A stretch of DNA of 64,000 bases from Dipteris shenzhenensis. Taxonomy: Eukaryota; Polypodiophyta; Polypodiopsida; Gleicheniales. Made by a program: the position numbers and the translations under genes. The stretch is taken from the NCBI GenBank assembly GCA_047967505.1, contig CM106540.1; one strand, given 5' to 3'. The notes beneath the pieces are model-generated. The model saw only the letters and a list, made by a program, of their open reading frames with translations, was not told where the DNA came from and did no database searches. Below, piece by piece: positions 42,521 through 53,512 of this stretch (position 1 is the stretch's first letter; every line of letters starts with the position of its first letter).

Positions 42521-44191
42521 AAGTACTTCAGCAGTTCCACCCTCAAGTTTAATGAATTTTAGATATGGAATTTGCTACTTTGCAAAGTCCATCATTTTCA
42601 TCACATTTCTTTGTCACAGGGTGATAGATCTATCTATCTCCTCAATTGTACATTGGATGTTGTAGCCATTAAGAGCTTAAATGATTTGAAGGATCTCTCT
42701 TCCGTTGCTACCTTGAGCAACTTCCCTCATTTCATATATAAGAAACTTCCACTTTTACCTTCTCTTGCAAAATTTTGTGTACGCCATAACTTCATAGTCG
42801 TCACCTCCATCTACATGCTTGGGAAAAGCATTTTGTAAATCAAAAACTTAGAACGCAAAAGAGTTCTATGCATATGTTTTGATTATATGCCTCCCTATGC
42901 TAGTTATTTCTTTCCTTATCCATCTCAATTGTCACCAACTTCATAAAGCTACTTCACAAAATTTATTGGTTTAACTTGTCATCTATGATCTCTTGCTGCA
43001 CCTGAAATCAAAACCATCCTAGCCTATGCTCTTCCAATTGACTCTTGCAAAGTGCATACATGATTTATGCATTTGCATAGATTGTAAATAAAGTTTGGAA
43101 TATGCCGAGTTATTGACTTGTATAGCGAATCCATTCCTTCTTGCACAACTTGTCCTTCTTGCCAACTATGCACCTCATTGCACCCTCAATAAGATTCTAA
43201 AGCACATTTCATAAGGTGTATATTTGAGTTGGAAAGAATCCAAAGAAATAAAAGAAACTCATATCTTAGAAGATGCAAGTGACCATGATCTAGGTTAGAA
43301 GGCCCTTATAGTAAGAAAAAAAGACCAAATCTTAAGCAAGAAGAGAAAGCACTAGAAGGCCCTAGAGAAATCACTAAAAGCCCATGAGGAAAGGCTGAGT
43401 AGAACATGATAGACTAAAAGAATGAATGAAGGAGGAATTATCCATTCAAATTAGTGCAAAAACCATTTAAAATAATTAGTGAAGAGGAATTAACCATTCA
43501 AATTAGTGGAAAAAATAGGAGCTATTTACCATTCAAATCAATGGAAAAAATAGAAGCTTGGACACTTGGTCTAAGGTGTTTACTAGTTCCTTGGCCTTAG
43601 TCGCTTGCTTCTTATCGAGCAGTCTCCTTAAGATCAAATCGTCCATTCTCTTCATTAGAGCCTCACCAAGTGAGATTGACAAGTGGATAGAAATTGAGTA
43701 CAATCATCCTAAACAACATGATGGCTTCTAGTGGTTAGTCTCTCTCATTACGACATGATCAACCTTTAAAAACCACGCAACTCTTCTCTGTGTTAGGACC
43801 CTCAAAACACGTCATACAAAGGTTTAAAAACCTTTATTTGAAAAAAAAAAAGAGGGCCACGTCATTCAAGGTCTCCTATAGCCTTTTTAACGTCCTCTAT
43901 ATCTCAAAAGAAAATCCCAATGCCCATATCATTCCCTTGGCCTCACCGAAATTAAAGAAGATCGAAATGAGGATTTTGAGATCGAAGAAAGCATAAGAGG
44001 CCAAAGTCAAAAGAAGATTTGGGGGATTGAGTTCAAGGAAAGCGAAGGCGAGATCAATAATCAAAGAAAGCGAGACGACTTTCAAAACGAATCTAGCGCC
44101 TTAAACAAATACCAGGAAAGTGGGCATCATATTTTTCTCTTTGACATAAAGCGCTTCGCTTTACATTTTCTAGAAAATATACGTCTTTATA
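42521..44191. other. AT-rich interval, no gene recognised
   Basis: Includes a short local repeat of ACCATTCAAAT-AGTGGAAAAAAT around 43440-43560. It may contain the decayed leader or LTR of the gypsy element that starts at 44192, but no LTR end could be defined. Confidence 0.45.
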
Positions 44192-45759
44192 ATGACCACT
44201 CCAGAAAGGGATGGTATGAGTAGAGAGGCCAAGGAAAGGGCTAGAAAGGAAAAAGCAATAGTTGGAGAGGAAACACATGAGGAGATACAAACTGAAACAC
44301 AAGAGGGTAATGTGGAAATGGAGGATATTGATTACGGTGATTATGGAATTCCATATGCGGAATTCACTAAACTTGAAAATCGAATGCAAAATATAGAAAC
44401 ACAATAAGGGTTATCAGTGAAACATTAAAAACCCTAGCCGAAGCTATAACTAAGATAGCTGATTCTCAATCGGTGTCTATTACTAAAAAATCACCGATTC
44501 CTCCTAATCAAGTTGAGAGGGCTACCTCTCGACTTAGAGAAACATCAAATATTCTTAAGGACTTAAAACCGCCAATTTTCAATGGGGAAGAAATGGAGCG
44601 TAATAAAGATTCGATTAATATGTTCTTGCAAAAGTGGCAAGACTTCCGCCAGCTCAGGAATACACCTCTTGAAAATCAAGTCGTGGAAGCAAGTCTTTCC
44701 CTTGAAAATAAAGCCTATAAATGGTGGATGAGCCTAAGGGAGAGTGATAGAATTCCTAGATATTGGACTGAGTTTGAACAAGCCTTCCTAAAAGAGTTTT
44801 TACCGAAAAATGAATTAGAAAGAGCGTGGGAAGCTTGGGACAATTGTACTATGGGTAAAGACACTCTAGTCCAGAACTACAGGGAGGCAGTCCTTAAGTT
44901 GAAGGGAATGGATGAATTCCAAAAGATAAGGGGTTTCGTGAGAGGTCTCAAAGACACTTATAAGGTTGAGGTGAAAAGAAATTCTCCTAAAACCTTTGAG
45001 GAAGCCATTAAGTATGCCCAAATATATGATGATACAATGGGGAAATTTAGAGTTGGAACTTCAGAGCAAACAGGTTTTGTTCCAAAGTTCAATAAATTTT
45101 CCCATTTGAAAAGGAAGGGGCACTTTAAGAAGGAGGTTCCTCAGGCACCACCTAAGAAACCTCAAACACAAATTTATCCTCTCTTAAAGAAAGAGGATTA
45201 TGGAAGGGCCAGGCAAGAAAATCTTTGTTTCAAGTGTTTGGGCAAAGACCATGCTGCTTGGAACTACCCTAAAAATAAACCAGCGGGAGCTAAAGCCCCA
45301 AATAGACCTCCACAAAAACATGTGCATGCACTGCAAGTGTTGCCGCTTAATGGTACTGAAAGCTACATTAGGGTAGAGGTCTATCATGAGGATAGCACCC
45401 ACATGTGCTATCTATCATCGGCAATGTGGCAGCCCACCTTTGGTCCTCATGATTTAATGAGGATGCATGGAAAAATTAAGGGGCAAACAGTAAGAGTAAT
45501 GGTTGATGATAGTGCAACACATAATTTCTTAAACTACTTGTTAGTTAAGAAATTAAAATTGCATGAGAGTCCCAGTGCCCATAAATATGTGGTCTCTTTG
45601 GCGAAGGGCAGTGATAAAAAAGTTTGGGACACCATGATATATGGTGTAGAGGTGAATATTCAAGGCTATCATGATGCCTTGGATTTCCAAATCATGCATC
45701 TTGACCGAACAGATGTAGTGCTTGGTCGAGAATGGCTGTATAGTCTTGGGCATAGTTGA
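44192..45759 (+). pseudogene. Chromovirus-like Ty3-gypsy gag and protease
   Basis: A first open piece (44192-44404, acidic/basic N-terminus) is followed after a stop by a 428-codon frame. Gag features: LKDLKPPIFNGEEMERNKDS, FLQKWQDFRQLRNTPLENQ, NKAYKWWMSLRESD, WTEFEQAFLKEFLP and FEEAIKYAQIYDD. A zinc knuckle reads CFKCLGKDHAAWNY: the last Cys is Tyr. The protease site reads VMVDDSATHNFLN where D-D/S-G-A-T-H-N-F is usual, so Gly has become Ser; DVVLGREWL follows near the end. The order gag-protease continues into RT at 45787. Confidence 0.92.
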
Positions 45760-45786
45760 CAAAGGAGTTATCTTAATAACTCCATT

Positions 45787-46456
45787 ATGTTTGAAAAAGA
45801 GGGTAGAGTCTTCCAAATTCAAGGAGAACATGATGTGCCTAACTCTCCTCTTATTTGTTCGATGGAATTGGAACGACTACTACACCAAGAAGAATGCGAG
45901 GTATATCTTTGTGAACTTACTTTTATTGGTGATTTTATGTCTTCTGCATCGGAAAGAAGTAATGTTATTTTTGATAATGTTAAAAAGTAAAAATCTTCTT
46001 TCAATGATTTAATGTTTGAATTTAAAGATGTTTTTCCGTTTGATTTACCTGATGGTTTACCTCCTGAGAGAGAAGTAGATCATAAAATAGATTTAATTCC
46101 TGGATCTACTCTTGTTTGTAAACCCCCATATAGACTTAGTCAAATGGAGGAACATGAGGTCGAAAGACAGTTAACAGAATACCTTAGGAAGGGCCAAATC
46201 CAAACAAGTAGCTCACCTTGGTCTGCACCAGTTTTACTGGTAAAGAAAAAGAATGGTACTATGCATTTATGCATAGATTACCGAGCACTAAATAAAATCA
46301 CCATAAAAAATAAGTATCCTATGCCTCGCATTGATGAGCTCTTTGATCAGTTGCAAGGGGAAAAATACTTTACTAAAATTGATTTAAGATCAGGATATCA
46401 CCAAGTACGAATTAGGGAAGAGGATGTCCCTAAGACATCATTTCGTACTAGGTATG
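45787..46456 (+). pseudogene. Chromovirus-like Ty3-gypsy RT, N-terminal part
   Basis: After a stop near 45990 the frame at 46012 reads [90 protein letters not shown] and [15 protein letters not shown] (motif A with the catalytic Asp), then KTSFRTRYG. At that point the protein passes into a TG/TGCA microsatellite, so the YxDD box, RNase H and integrase are missing. The sequence up to the break has no lesion in RT. Confidence 0.93.
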
Positions 46457-46592
46457 GGTTGTGTGTGTGTGCACGCATGCGTGTGCATGCGTGTGTGTGT
46501 ATGCATGTGCATGCGTGCATGCATGTGTGTGTGTGCATGTGCATGCGTGCGTGTGTGCATGCATGCATGCATGTGTGTGTGTGTGTGTTCAG
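46457..46592. repeat. TG/TGCA microsatellite that truncates the gypsy RT
   Basis: Mixed (TG)n and (TGCATG)n words with CGTG variants. Open frames across it on both strands are translations of the repeat. Confidence 0.95.
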
Positions 46593-47375
46593 ATTTAATA
46601 CTTCCATCAAAATTGAATAATGTAGTTAATTAAATCCATCATTAGGATGACAAGTGTCACATACTAATGAATATTTCTAAGGATACATGAAATTGAAACT
46701 TGGGATGATGAAATAGAAGTAGCTTATTCAAACCCATAGACTCGACTGCAGTGGTACTCAATCAGGCAACATCTTTAAGTAAAACCACACAAGTAGAATA
46801 AAATAATTGTCCATCATAACCAAATTGTATACAAGAAGTTCACTTGATGAATCCTTCACGAAGTCTGAGAGCTGAGGTCAAGGTCAACTTATCTGCCACC
46901 ATCCAAGAGAAACTACATGTTAGAACATCATAGATTTAAATGGATAGATAGGTAATGCATGTTACCCCCGGCTTACTACCACTTTTACCAAAACACTACA
47001 CTACCATCCAGATTTAGTGGTTGTAAGGTGTGAATGCAATACCAAGAATATTTGAGAAAGGGTTACAATCTATATAAGTTTTTCACAATAAGAAGGTACT
47101 GCCTTGAGTAGTTGTAGCAAGGATCTCTAATTGAGAAAAAGACTTGCCCTAACTTACTATATAAATGACCACAGAAGGACATTAATAGAACACTTGGCCA
47201 AGAATTATCATAATCCTAATGTACTAAAGGAAGTCATAAAGACCTCTAAAGAAAAATGTGAGATATCATTGCACATATTCTCATGTAGCATATTGACGTA
47301 TTAAGTGAAACCAAACAAAGAAATAATATCCTATGAGACTGTGATTAGATACAATACCTCAAAGGAGCTAGAAGA
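46593..47375. other. Interval without a recognised gene
   Basis: AT-rich sequence between the microsatellite and the copia element D target site. Nothing recognised. Confidence 0.5.
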
Positions 47376-47380
47376 GACCT
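47376..47380. other. Target site duplication of copia element D, left
   Basis: GACCT just outside the 5' LTR. GACCC follows the 3' LTR at 54752-54756: a 5-bp duplication with one C/T difference. Confidence 0.75.
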
Positions 47381-47637
47381 TGTTGAGAGTTCACGCTCAA
47401 CATCATGTGATCATGTGTGCATAGCACCATCACGTGATCATATGTGCATAGCACTAACCCAATAGAGTGCTATAAAGGAAAGGGTTAGATGCCCTAACCC
47501 TAACCCTAAATGGGTTTGTATATATTCTACATTTTCAACTAAATCTAGTGTATAGTTAGTCATTTGTGGTGTGCTCTCTAGCTATGCCCTCTCTTCTCAT
47601 CTCCACTCTTCTCCTCTCCTCTCTTCATATTTTGTCA
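47381..47637 (+). mobile_element. 5' LTR of copia element D (257 bp)
   Basis: Starts TGTTGAGAGTTCACGCTCAA and ends CATATTTTGTCA. It contains a 27-bp tandem repeat (47401-47427 and 47428-47454), TATAAAGG at 47471-47478, telomere-like sequence at 47492-47510, and a CT-rich 3' end (47586-47630). Confidence 0.93.
47471..47510 (+). promoter_or_regulatory. LTR core promoter with telomere-like motif
   Basis: TATAAAGG (47471-47478) is followed 13 bp later by CCCTAACCCTAACCCTAAA (47492-47510), which contains the plant telo-box core AAACCCTAA-like on either strand. Both are conserved in the 3' LTR (TATA near 54584, repeat at 54605-54623). Confidence 0.7.
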
Positions 47638-47649
47638 TGATATCAAAGC
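47638..47649 (+). other. Primer-binding site of copia element D
   Basis: TGATATCAAAGC directly follows the LTR. It differs from TGGTATCAGAGC by two G-to-A changes, so it is a decayed initiator-Met tRNA site. Confidence 0.75.
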
Positions 47650-48143
47650 ATGGTTTTGCCTTCCGCTGAGGCGCCATCCTTGTGAGAGAGATCTAAGAGT
47701 GTGAGAGAGCGATTGAGAGTTCTCGAGTGATTGTGAGCATCTTTTTTCATTCTCTTCCATTGAGAGAAAATTCCGTTCATGAGTGATAGAATTTTTGTCC
47801 ATTGTCATTGCTTGAGATGTGCATTGGAAGGAGCTGTTAAAGAAGATCTTGCTGCGTTTGGACCCAGGCTGCTACACGTCTGTAGAGCTGGTGACGCCGG
47901 TGATGTAGTCCTCTCCTTGGAGGAGCCCGTGCGTGAGGTCTCTGTTACTGCATTATTCTAAGCGATCGTTTGAAGGAACCGCGTTACTTTGATGGAGGCG
48001 GCTAAAGCAAGGCTAGGGCTCGTTGAGCCTTTGGAGATGGACCAGTTGGAGAGTCTCATTGGAGAGAGACTGCTCATCGTTGGAGACGTTGATGGCATTG
48101 TTTATAGAGCTTAGCTGTGTTGGAGTTTTCGCATCGCCTTCAG

Positions 48144-48440
48144 AGATGCATTTGGAGCGTGGCATGAGCTTGGTTGCATGAGTCGAGGCACTGTGAACTA
48201 CATTGGTCGGCACTGCTGGAGAGGCAGTTCATAGCGTTGAGGTACGTTGGCCGTATGGAGGCTCATCGCACTAGAGACTCATAGCCTTAGGTCACTGGAG
48301 GCTCGTCATTGAAGAAGCTGCTGTTGGGCCAGCCCTTGTTGAAGCCGCACAAAGGTAGTTGGAGCAGTCAGTTACTGGCTGGCTTTGGATTGTCGAAGCT
48401 ACCGCCTCTTGAGCTTCATGCAAGACAGCTTTGTGAAGGG
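48144..48440 (+). repeat. Leader direct repeat, unit 1
   Basis: About 297 bp beginning ATGCATTTGGAGCGTGGCAT and ending TTTGTGAAGGGTC. It recurs at 48578-48880 with roughly 90% identity by eye; a 138-bp spacer separates the units. Confidence 0.9.
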
Positions 48441-48533
48441 TCCATTGCTTTGAGAGAATTTGGGTTGAGAGATTTTTGTTGAGAGGAAGAAGACATTTCC
48501 ACTCATCCATTGGTTTATTTTCTGTTAGTGAGA

Positions 48534-48942
48534 GAGTTTTCTGAGAGAGATAGATAGGGAGAGTGCACGTGCCTTCGATGCGTTTGGAGCATGGCATGAG
48601 CTTGGTTGCATGAGTCGAGGCACTGTGAACTACGTTGGTCGGCGTTGCTGGAGAGGTAGTTCGTAGCATTGAGGCGCGTTGGCCGTATGGAGGCTTGTCA
48701 CGCTGGAGACTCGTAGCCTTAGGTCACTAGAGGCTCGTTGTTGAAGAAGCTGTTGTTGGGCCGGGGCCGGCCCTTGTTGAAGCTGCACAAAGGTAGTTGG
48801 AGCAGTCGGTTGCTGGCTGGCTTTGGATTGTTGAAGCTACTACCTCTTGAGCTTTAGGCAAGATAGCTTTGTGAAGGGTCTCTCTCAATAGGAACAATCG
48901 AACCTGTCTTTTCTCTCCCTATCTATCTCTCTCAAAAAACTC
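48534..48942. repeat. 30-bp inverted repeat flanking leader unit 2
   Basis: The left arm (48534-48563, GAGTTTTCTGAGAGAGATAG and on) and right arm (48913-48942, beginning CTCTCCCTATCTATCTCTCT) are reverse complements at 29 of 30 positions. They enclose about 350 bp. Confidence 0.85.
48578..48880 (+). repeat. Leader direct repeat, unit 2
   Basis: Second unit, beginning ATGCGTTTGGAGCATGGCAT. It is bracketed by the inverted repeat arms at 48534-48563 and 48913-48942. Confidence 0.9.
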
Positions 48943-49239
48943 TTCAACTAGGTGGAGTTGACTTACATGCAAAGTGGCATTCCCATCGCATAAGTACTTG
49001 ATCGGATAACACACCTAGCCTGCTACACACAGACAAGGCAAGAATATCGACTCCAACTCTTCACGTTGCAGAAGAGCTATGAGTGCTCTGCTATAGCCAG
49101 AGTCGGCGGCTTCCCGTCGATGCTTCTCTGCTCAAGCCATCCGACGATGAAATCTTATTGATTCCATCAGAATCTAGAAAAGATTCTGGCCACAATGACA
49201 CGTGGCCTTGGCAAAAGTCTTATCCTCTAGGTGACACGT

Positions 49240-49745
49240 GGCACCTTATCGTGCCACATCAGCAATCACCTCCAACTACCACATCAACAACCCCGTGAGG
49301 CTACCATGTCATCATTTGTAGCTTGCATGCCACATCATCACTTATATGCCACATGGCAACCGACTGCCATGTTAGCAAATCTTATCCTCTTACCACGTCA
49401 TTAGGTCCACGAGGACTACCATGTCAGTTGTCCAATCACACCTACCATGTCATCTGCCACATCACCTTTACTAACATCATCATTTGCCACCTCATCTACC
49501 AAGTCAGTAGTCTAAGTCAAAGAGCCACATCATCACTTTGACCAATCAATAGTCAACTACCACCTCATCACTTCCAAGTGACACTTTGACCCCTGCAGGC
49601 ACAGTCCCCTGCTAGGCACACTGTGCACACACTGCATGTGACCACTCCTACCAACTCAACACAGGGCTCCACAAGCACATCTCTTGCTAGGCACAGTGCC
49701 ACATCATCACTGCATGTGACCCATAGTGACACATCATCATTGAGC
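49240..49745. repeat. Array of CCACATCATCA / CCATGTCA words
   Basis: A dispersed low-complexity array in which words such as GCCACATCATCACT, ACCATGTCATC, ACCACGTCATT and CCACCTCATC occur repeatedly at irregular 15-40 bp spacing. No ORF. Confidence 0.75.
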
Positions 49746-50519
49746 ACCATTTGCACTTTTGCTCCTCCACCTAGATCAATTCGTATCTCTTGATCTAGGA
49801 AGAATTTGAGGGCGCTCCAAAAAGAAAAGTCGGTCGATTTTTTGTGCTCTATGCGCTTGTCACATCACACACATTTTGGTTCAAGTTACACTCACATTTG
49901 AGTGTCATCGACAAATCCACTTCCTACACGCACATTCGCCTCTACATCAATGCATTTGACCCAGCACTTAAAAAGAACAAAAGAAAAGGAATTATTTGCT
50001 GTTCTTTCATCGATCGATGGTTGGTATAGATCTAGATCATAGTAGACTAGATCACCATAGAGGGGACGCTTTGAATCTCCCCAAGTTGCCAATCTAAGCC
50101 ATGCCCGAAATTCCCAACTAGTACCTACTCAAAGTCAGTCCATACGCTCACATACAGTTTCACATCATCACATTACCTAAAATCTAACGTTCATTAGTTC
50201 AGTGAGCTGACTTCAAAGAGTTTAGAGGCATTGCCGATTGTTCAATGGGAAGATACACATGATTTGATTTCACACACACATGCCACCATTGTAAAGCCTA
50301 TTTGGCTATCTCACGGCATCGTGCACATCATTTCAGCCTTGTAAAGCCTCTTGGCTATTCCCGGCATCATTTGCCACAAGCCTTGTAACACATATCGGAT
50401 TTTATATATTGCAGTTCTATCTTCACCCTAACAGTTCAAATTACACTTGGCATAGTCAGTGTTTTTGTAGTTGATTCATACAGAGTTTTTCACGACACTT
50501 TGAGTACATTTCTTGCACC

Positions 50520-51650
50520 ATGTCTACGACTAGCAACCTCAATTTGGAGGCATCTGCTAAGCTAGACAACTCCAATTATGGCACATGGAAATACTAAATG
50601 GAGACCATTCTAGTACATTAGGACAAATGGGAGTATGTCGATGGATCTACACCTAGACCATTGGACGATCCAGCCAGCTCTACTCCACCTGTTGTCACAA
50701 CACCAGTAGTGGGATGATCAATAGGATCTATAGCTACACAAATAGTTTTTGCACCTATAGCAGATCCTTCCATTGCTCAAGCTCGGGCAGAATGGGATAA
50801 GAAAGACCAGTACACCTATCATTTGATTAAGCAGAATGTGCAAGATGTCATGCTAGGACAGCTCAACACGGTCAAGACATCAAAAGAAGCATGGGATATG
50901 TTTGTAGCTCTCTACGAGTCCAAGAACACATCCAGGATTCTCACACTAAGAAACCAAATCAACCAGAGTTTTTGCAACAGCAGCAAAACCGGTTATGCTT
51001 ATGTACTCCGGATAAAAGACTACAATAATCAACTTGCAGTAGCAGGAGAGTCTATGAACCCCCCAGAAATGGTTCTAGTAATCTTGAATGGACTAGGAGA
51101 GGGATATGAGAATCTAGTCCAGTGTATTGCCATCCAACAGCAAATTTTGACATTGGAAGAGCTCCAGTCAATCCTACTTGGTGAAGAACTCACGATGCAA
51201 GCCATTCAAGCTGGAAAAGATCATTCTAATGATCAGGCATTCACAGCTTCAGACAGAAGTAGAGGTAGAGGCAGAGGTAGAGGTAGATCATTCTAGACAA
51301 GTGGACATCATCAGCAACAAAATCAAAGTCAGCATCATCCTCAACAACATCATTCCAACTGAGGAAGATTCCAAGGATGAGGGAATGCATCCACCAACGT
51401 ATCAAACATCCAATGCAACTACTGTCACAAGTTTGGATACTATGAAAGAGATTGCCGCAAGAAGCAATAGGACCAAGGCGGTCAATCTAGCAGTAATCGA
51501 GGGAATTTTCATGGCAGAGGAAATCATCGTGGTGGACATTCTAGTCATAGTCATTTTGCAAATGAACATGGGAATATGTTTCTTGCAAATGAGGAAATGC
51601 AACAGACTGATATAGTGTACCCAGACACTAGAGGATTTTAGCTAATCAAG
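50520..51650 (+). pseudogene. Copia element D gag
   Basis: The start at 50520 is followed by MSTTSNLNLEASAKLDNSN and the copia hallmark NYGTWKY, then in-frame stops at 50595, 50619 and 50715. An open stretch (50823-51296) reads LIKQNVQDVMLGQLNTVKTS, KEAWDMFVALYESKNTSRIL and LRIKDYNNQLAVAGESM, ending in an Arg/Gly run and a stop. The same frame continues to a zinc knuckle at 51414-51455, C-x2-C-x4-Y-x4-C, where the His has become Tyr. About three further stops occur before 51650. Confidence 0.9.
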
Positions 51651-52680
51651 TCGATCCAAAAGATGTCAGCTAATAGCAAAAGGTGTCAAGGAAGGACGAT
51701 TATACAGAATGCTAGCTACAGTACCAGATAAGCATGCCATGTCAGCTCAACCACAATAGATGCCACTATGTGCAAAACGGCACAAGAGATATGGACATGT
51801 CAATTTCAAGCACTTGTTAGATCTCAAGATTTAGAATATGGCAATCAGGATTCCAAAGCTACAGTTTCTTGGAAAAGTTTGCAAAGCATTGGCAAACAAA
51901 AGTGAACCAATTTTGGTAGAAGTACCTCTCGTGCATGAGGTATTCTTGATTTGATTCATACAAATGTATGGGGTTATGCTCAGACCCACAGCATCAATGG
52001 TTCACTTTACTACTTGACTTTCATCGACGACTACAGCAGATATTGTTGGGTCTATTTTCTGAAAAAGAAATCTGAAGTCTTTCCAGATTTCAAGAATTCA
52101 AAGCCATGGTAGAAAACCAGACATGCAGGAAGATCAAAGTCATGAGATCAGATAGAGGAGGTGAATACATGTCTTCAACATTCCTGAACTTTTATAGAAA
52201 TCATGGCATTTGAAGAGAATTCACTTGTGCAGATACTCCTCAACAGAATGCAAGAGCTGAAAGGAAGAATGGAGCTTTAGTAGACAGTGCTAGAGCAATG
52301 CTTAGTGAAAAGCATCTTCTGAATCAGTATTGGGCAGAAGCAATAGCCACTGCAAACTACTTGCTTAATCAGCTTCCTACCAAACTGATACAAGGTATGA
52401 CTCCTTATGAAGCATTCACTAGACATAAGCCACACATTGGGCATCTCCGCATATTTGGGTTCATAGCATATGCCCACATACATGATGATCATCACAGGAA
52501 ATTGCATGCGAAGTCACGCAAATGCATCATGGTTGGCTATAATGAAGAAAGCAAAGCATACAAGTTGTATGATCCCATCAACTGCAAGGTCATTATCTCC
52601 AAAGATGTAATCTTTGATAAGGAATCAGAATGGAAAACCTCAAATACACAGGAGATGGAAGCATCGACTTCTTAGTCATT
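51650..52680 (+). pseudogene. Copia element D integrase (protease not found)
   Basis: Pre-integrase remnants (KRYGHVNFKHLLDLKI, about 51785) follow gag almost directly; no D-S/T-G-A protease site is seen between 51455 and 51785. The integrase core reads LYYLTFIDDYSRYCWVYFLK, then after a frameshift near 52090 KVMRSDRGGEYMSSTF, and TPQQNARAERKN, so D, D and E are all recognisable. The tail at 52298-52675 reads LNQYWAEAIATANYLLNQLP, MTPYEAFTRHKPHIGHLRIF and KCIMVGYNEESKAYKLYDP. A stop after the NHGI block and the frameshift disable it. Confidence 0.9.
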
Positions 52681-52780
52681 TACGAAAAAGGTTGATGAAG
52701 AGCAAGAATTGCCAAAGACAGCCCAAGCAGAGCCACAGTAGCTCAAACGGTCTACTAGGGAAAGCAGACCACCAGCCAAA

Positions 52781-53512
52781 TTGACATATGCTCAGAAAGG
52801 CAAAGCAATTCAAGTGGAAATGACCAACTATGCTCTTATGACTACCATCATGGCTACAGAAGAGTCAGTGTATTTCGAAGACGCAGTAGACAAGCCAGAA
52901 TGGCAAACTGCTATGAATGAAGAAATGGATGCTTTGTATAAGAATAATACTTGGGAATTATGTGACCTTGCACCAGGAAAGAAGGCCATAGCAAACAAAT
53001 GGGTATACAAAGTGAAGTACAATCTAGATGGAAGTATTCAAAGATATAAAGCCAGACTAGTTGCAAAAGGATTTGCACAACAATATGGTCAGGACTATGA
53101 TGATATTTATGCTCCAGTAGCAAAGATGGATTCCCTATGGCTCTTTGATATCACTAGCGATGCTCAGTAGATGGAATTTGTATTAGCTCGATGTCAAGAA
53201 TGCATTTTCAATGGTTATCTGGACGAGGAAGTGTACATGCAACAACCAGTAGGTTATGTTGAACCAGGAAAGGAGAATAAGGTTTGCCATCTCAAGAAAA
53301 GCCTCTATGGCTTAAAGCAAGCACCCAGAAGGTACATCAGAATTGACAAGTATTTTGCTAATCTGGGATACATGAAATCCAATGCATATCATACTCTCTA
53401 CTACAAAGTTCAAGGGGAAGACATTACTATTGCACTTTTGTACGTAGATGATCTGATTGTGACCGGAAGCAAGGATAGCTTCATCAGAAAATTAAGACAG
53501 ACTTATCTATAG
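52781..53512 (+). pseudogene. Copia element D reverse transcriptase
   Basis: VDKPEWQTAMNEEMDALYKN, NTWELCDLAPGKKAIANKWV, YKARLVAKGFAQQYGQDYDD and IYAPVAKMDS lead to a stop at 53168. The motif with the first catalytic Asp, D-V-K-N-A-F, is present at 53190-53207 but shifted one frame, and the frame is restored right after. Then NGYLDEEVYMQQPVGYV, CHLKKSLYGLKQAPR and ALLYVDDLIVTG, with YVDD intact. Confidence 0.92.

Larger units (their letters stand above)
47650..50519 (+). mobile_element. Long non-coding leader of copia element D
   Basis: About 2.9 kb without a supported gene. It contains a 297-bp direct repeat pair, a 30-bp inverted repeat, an array of CCACATCATCA-like words, and two or three copies of CCTTGTAAAGCCTcTTGGCT (50292-50390). 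Frames such as 47779-47961 and 49083-49298 have no protein features. Confidence 0.7.

Noticed and set aside
46398-46633. Cys/His/Met-rich ORFs
   Set aside because: All are translations of the TG/TGCA microsatellite in different frames.
47492-47510. Interstitial telomere or chromosome end
   Set aside because: Only three short units, and present identically in both LTRs of a retrotransposon, so it belongs to the element.
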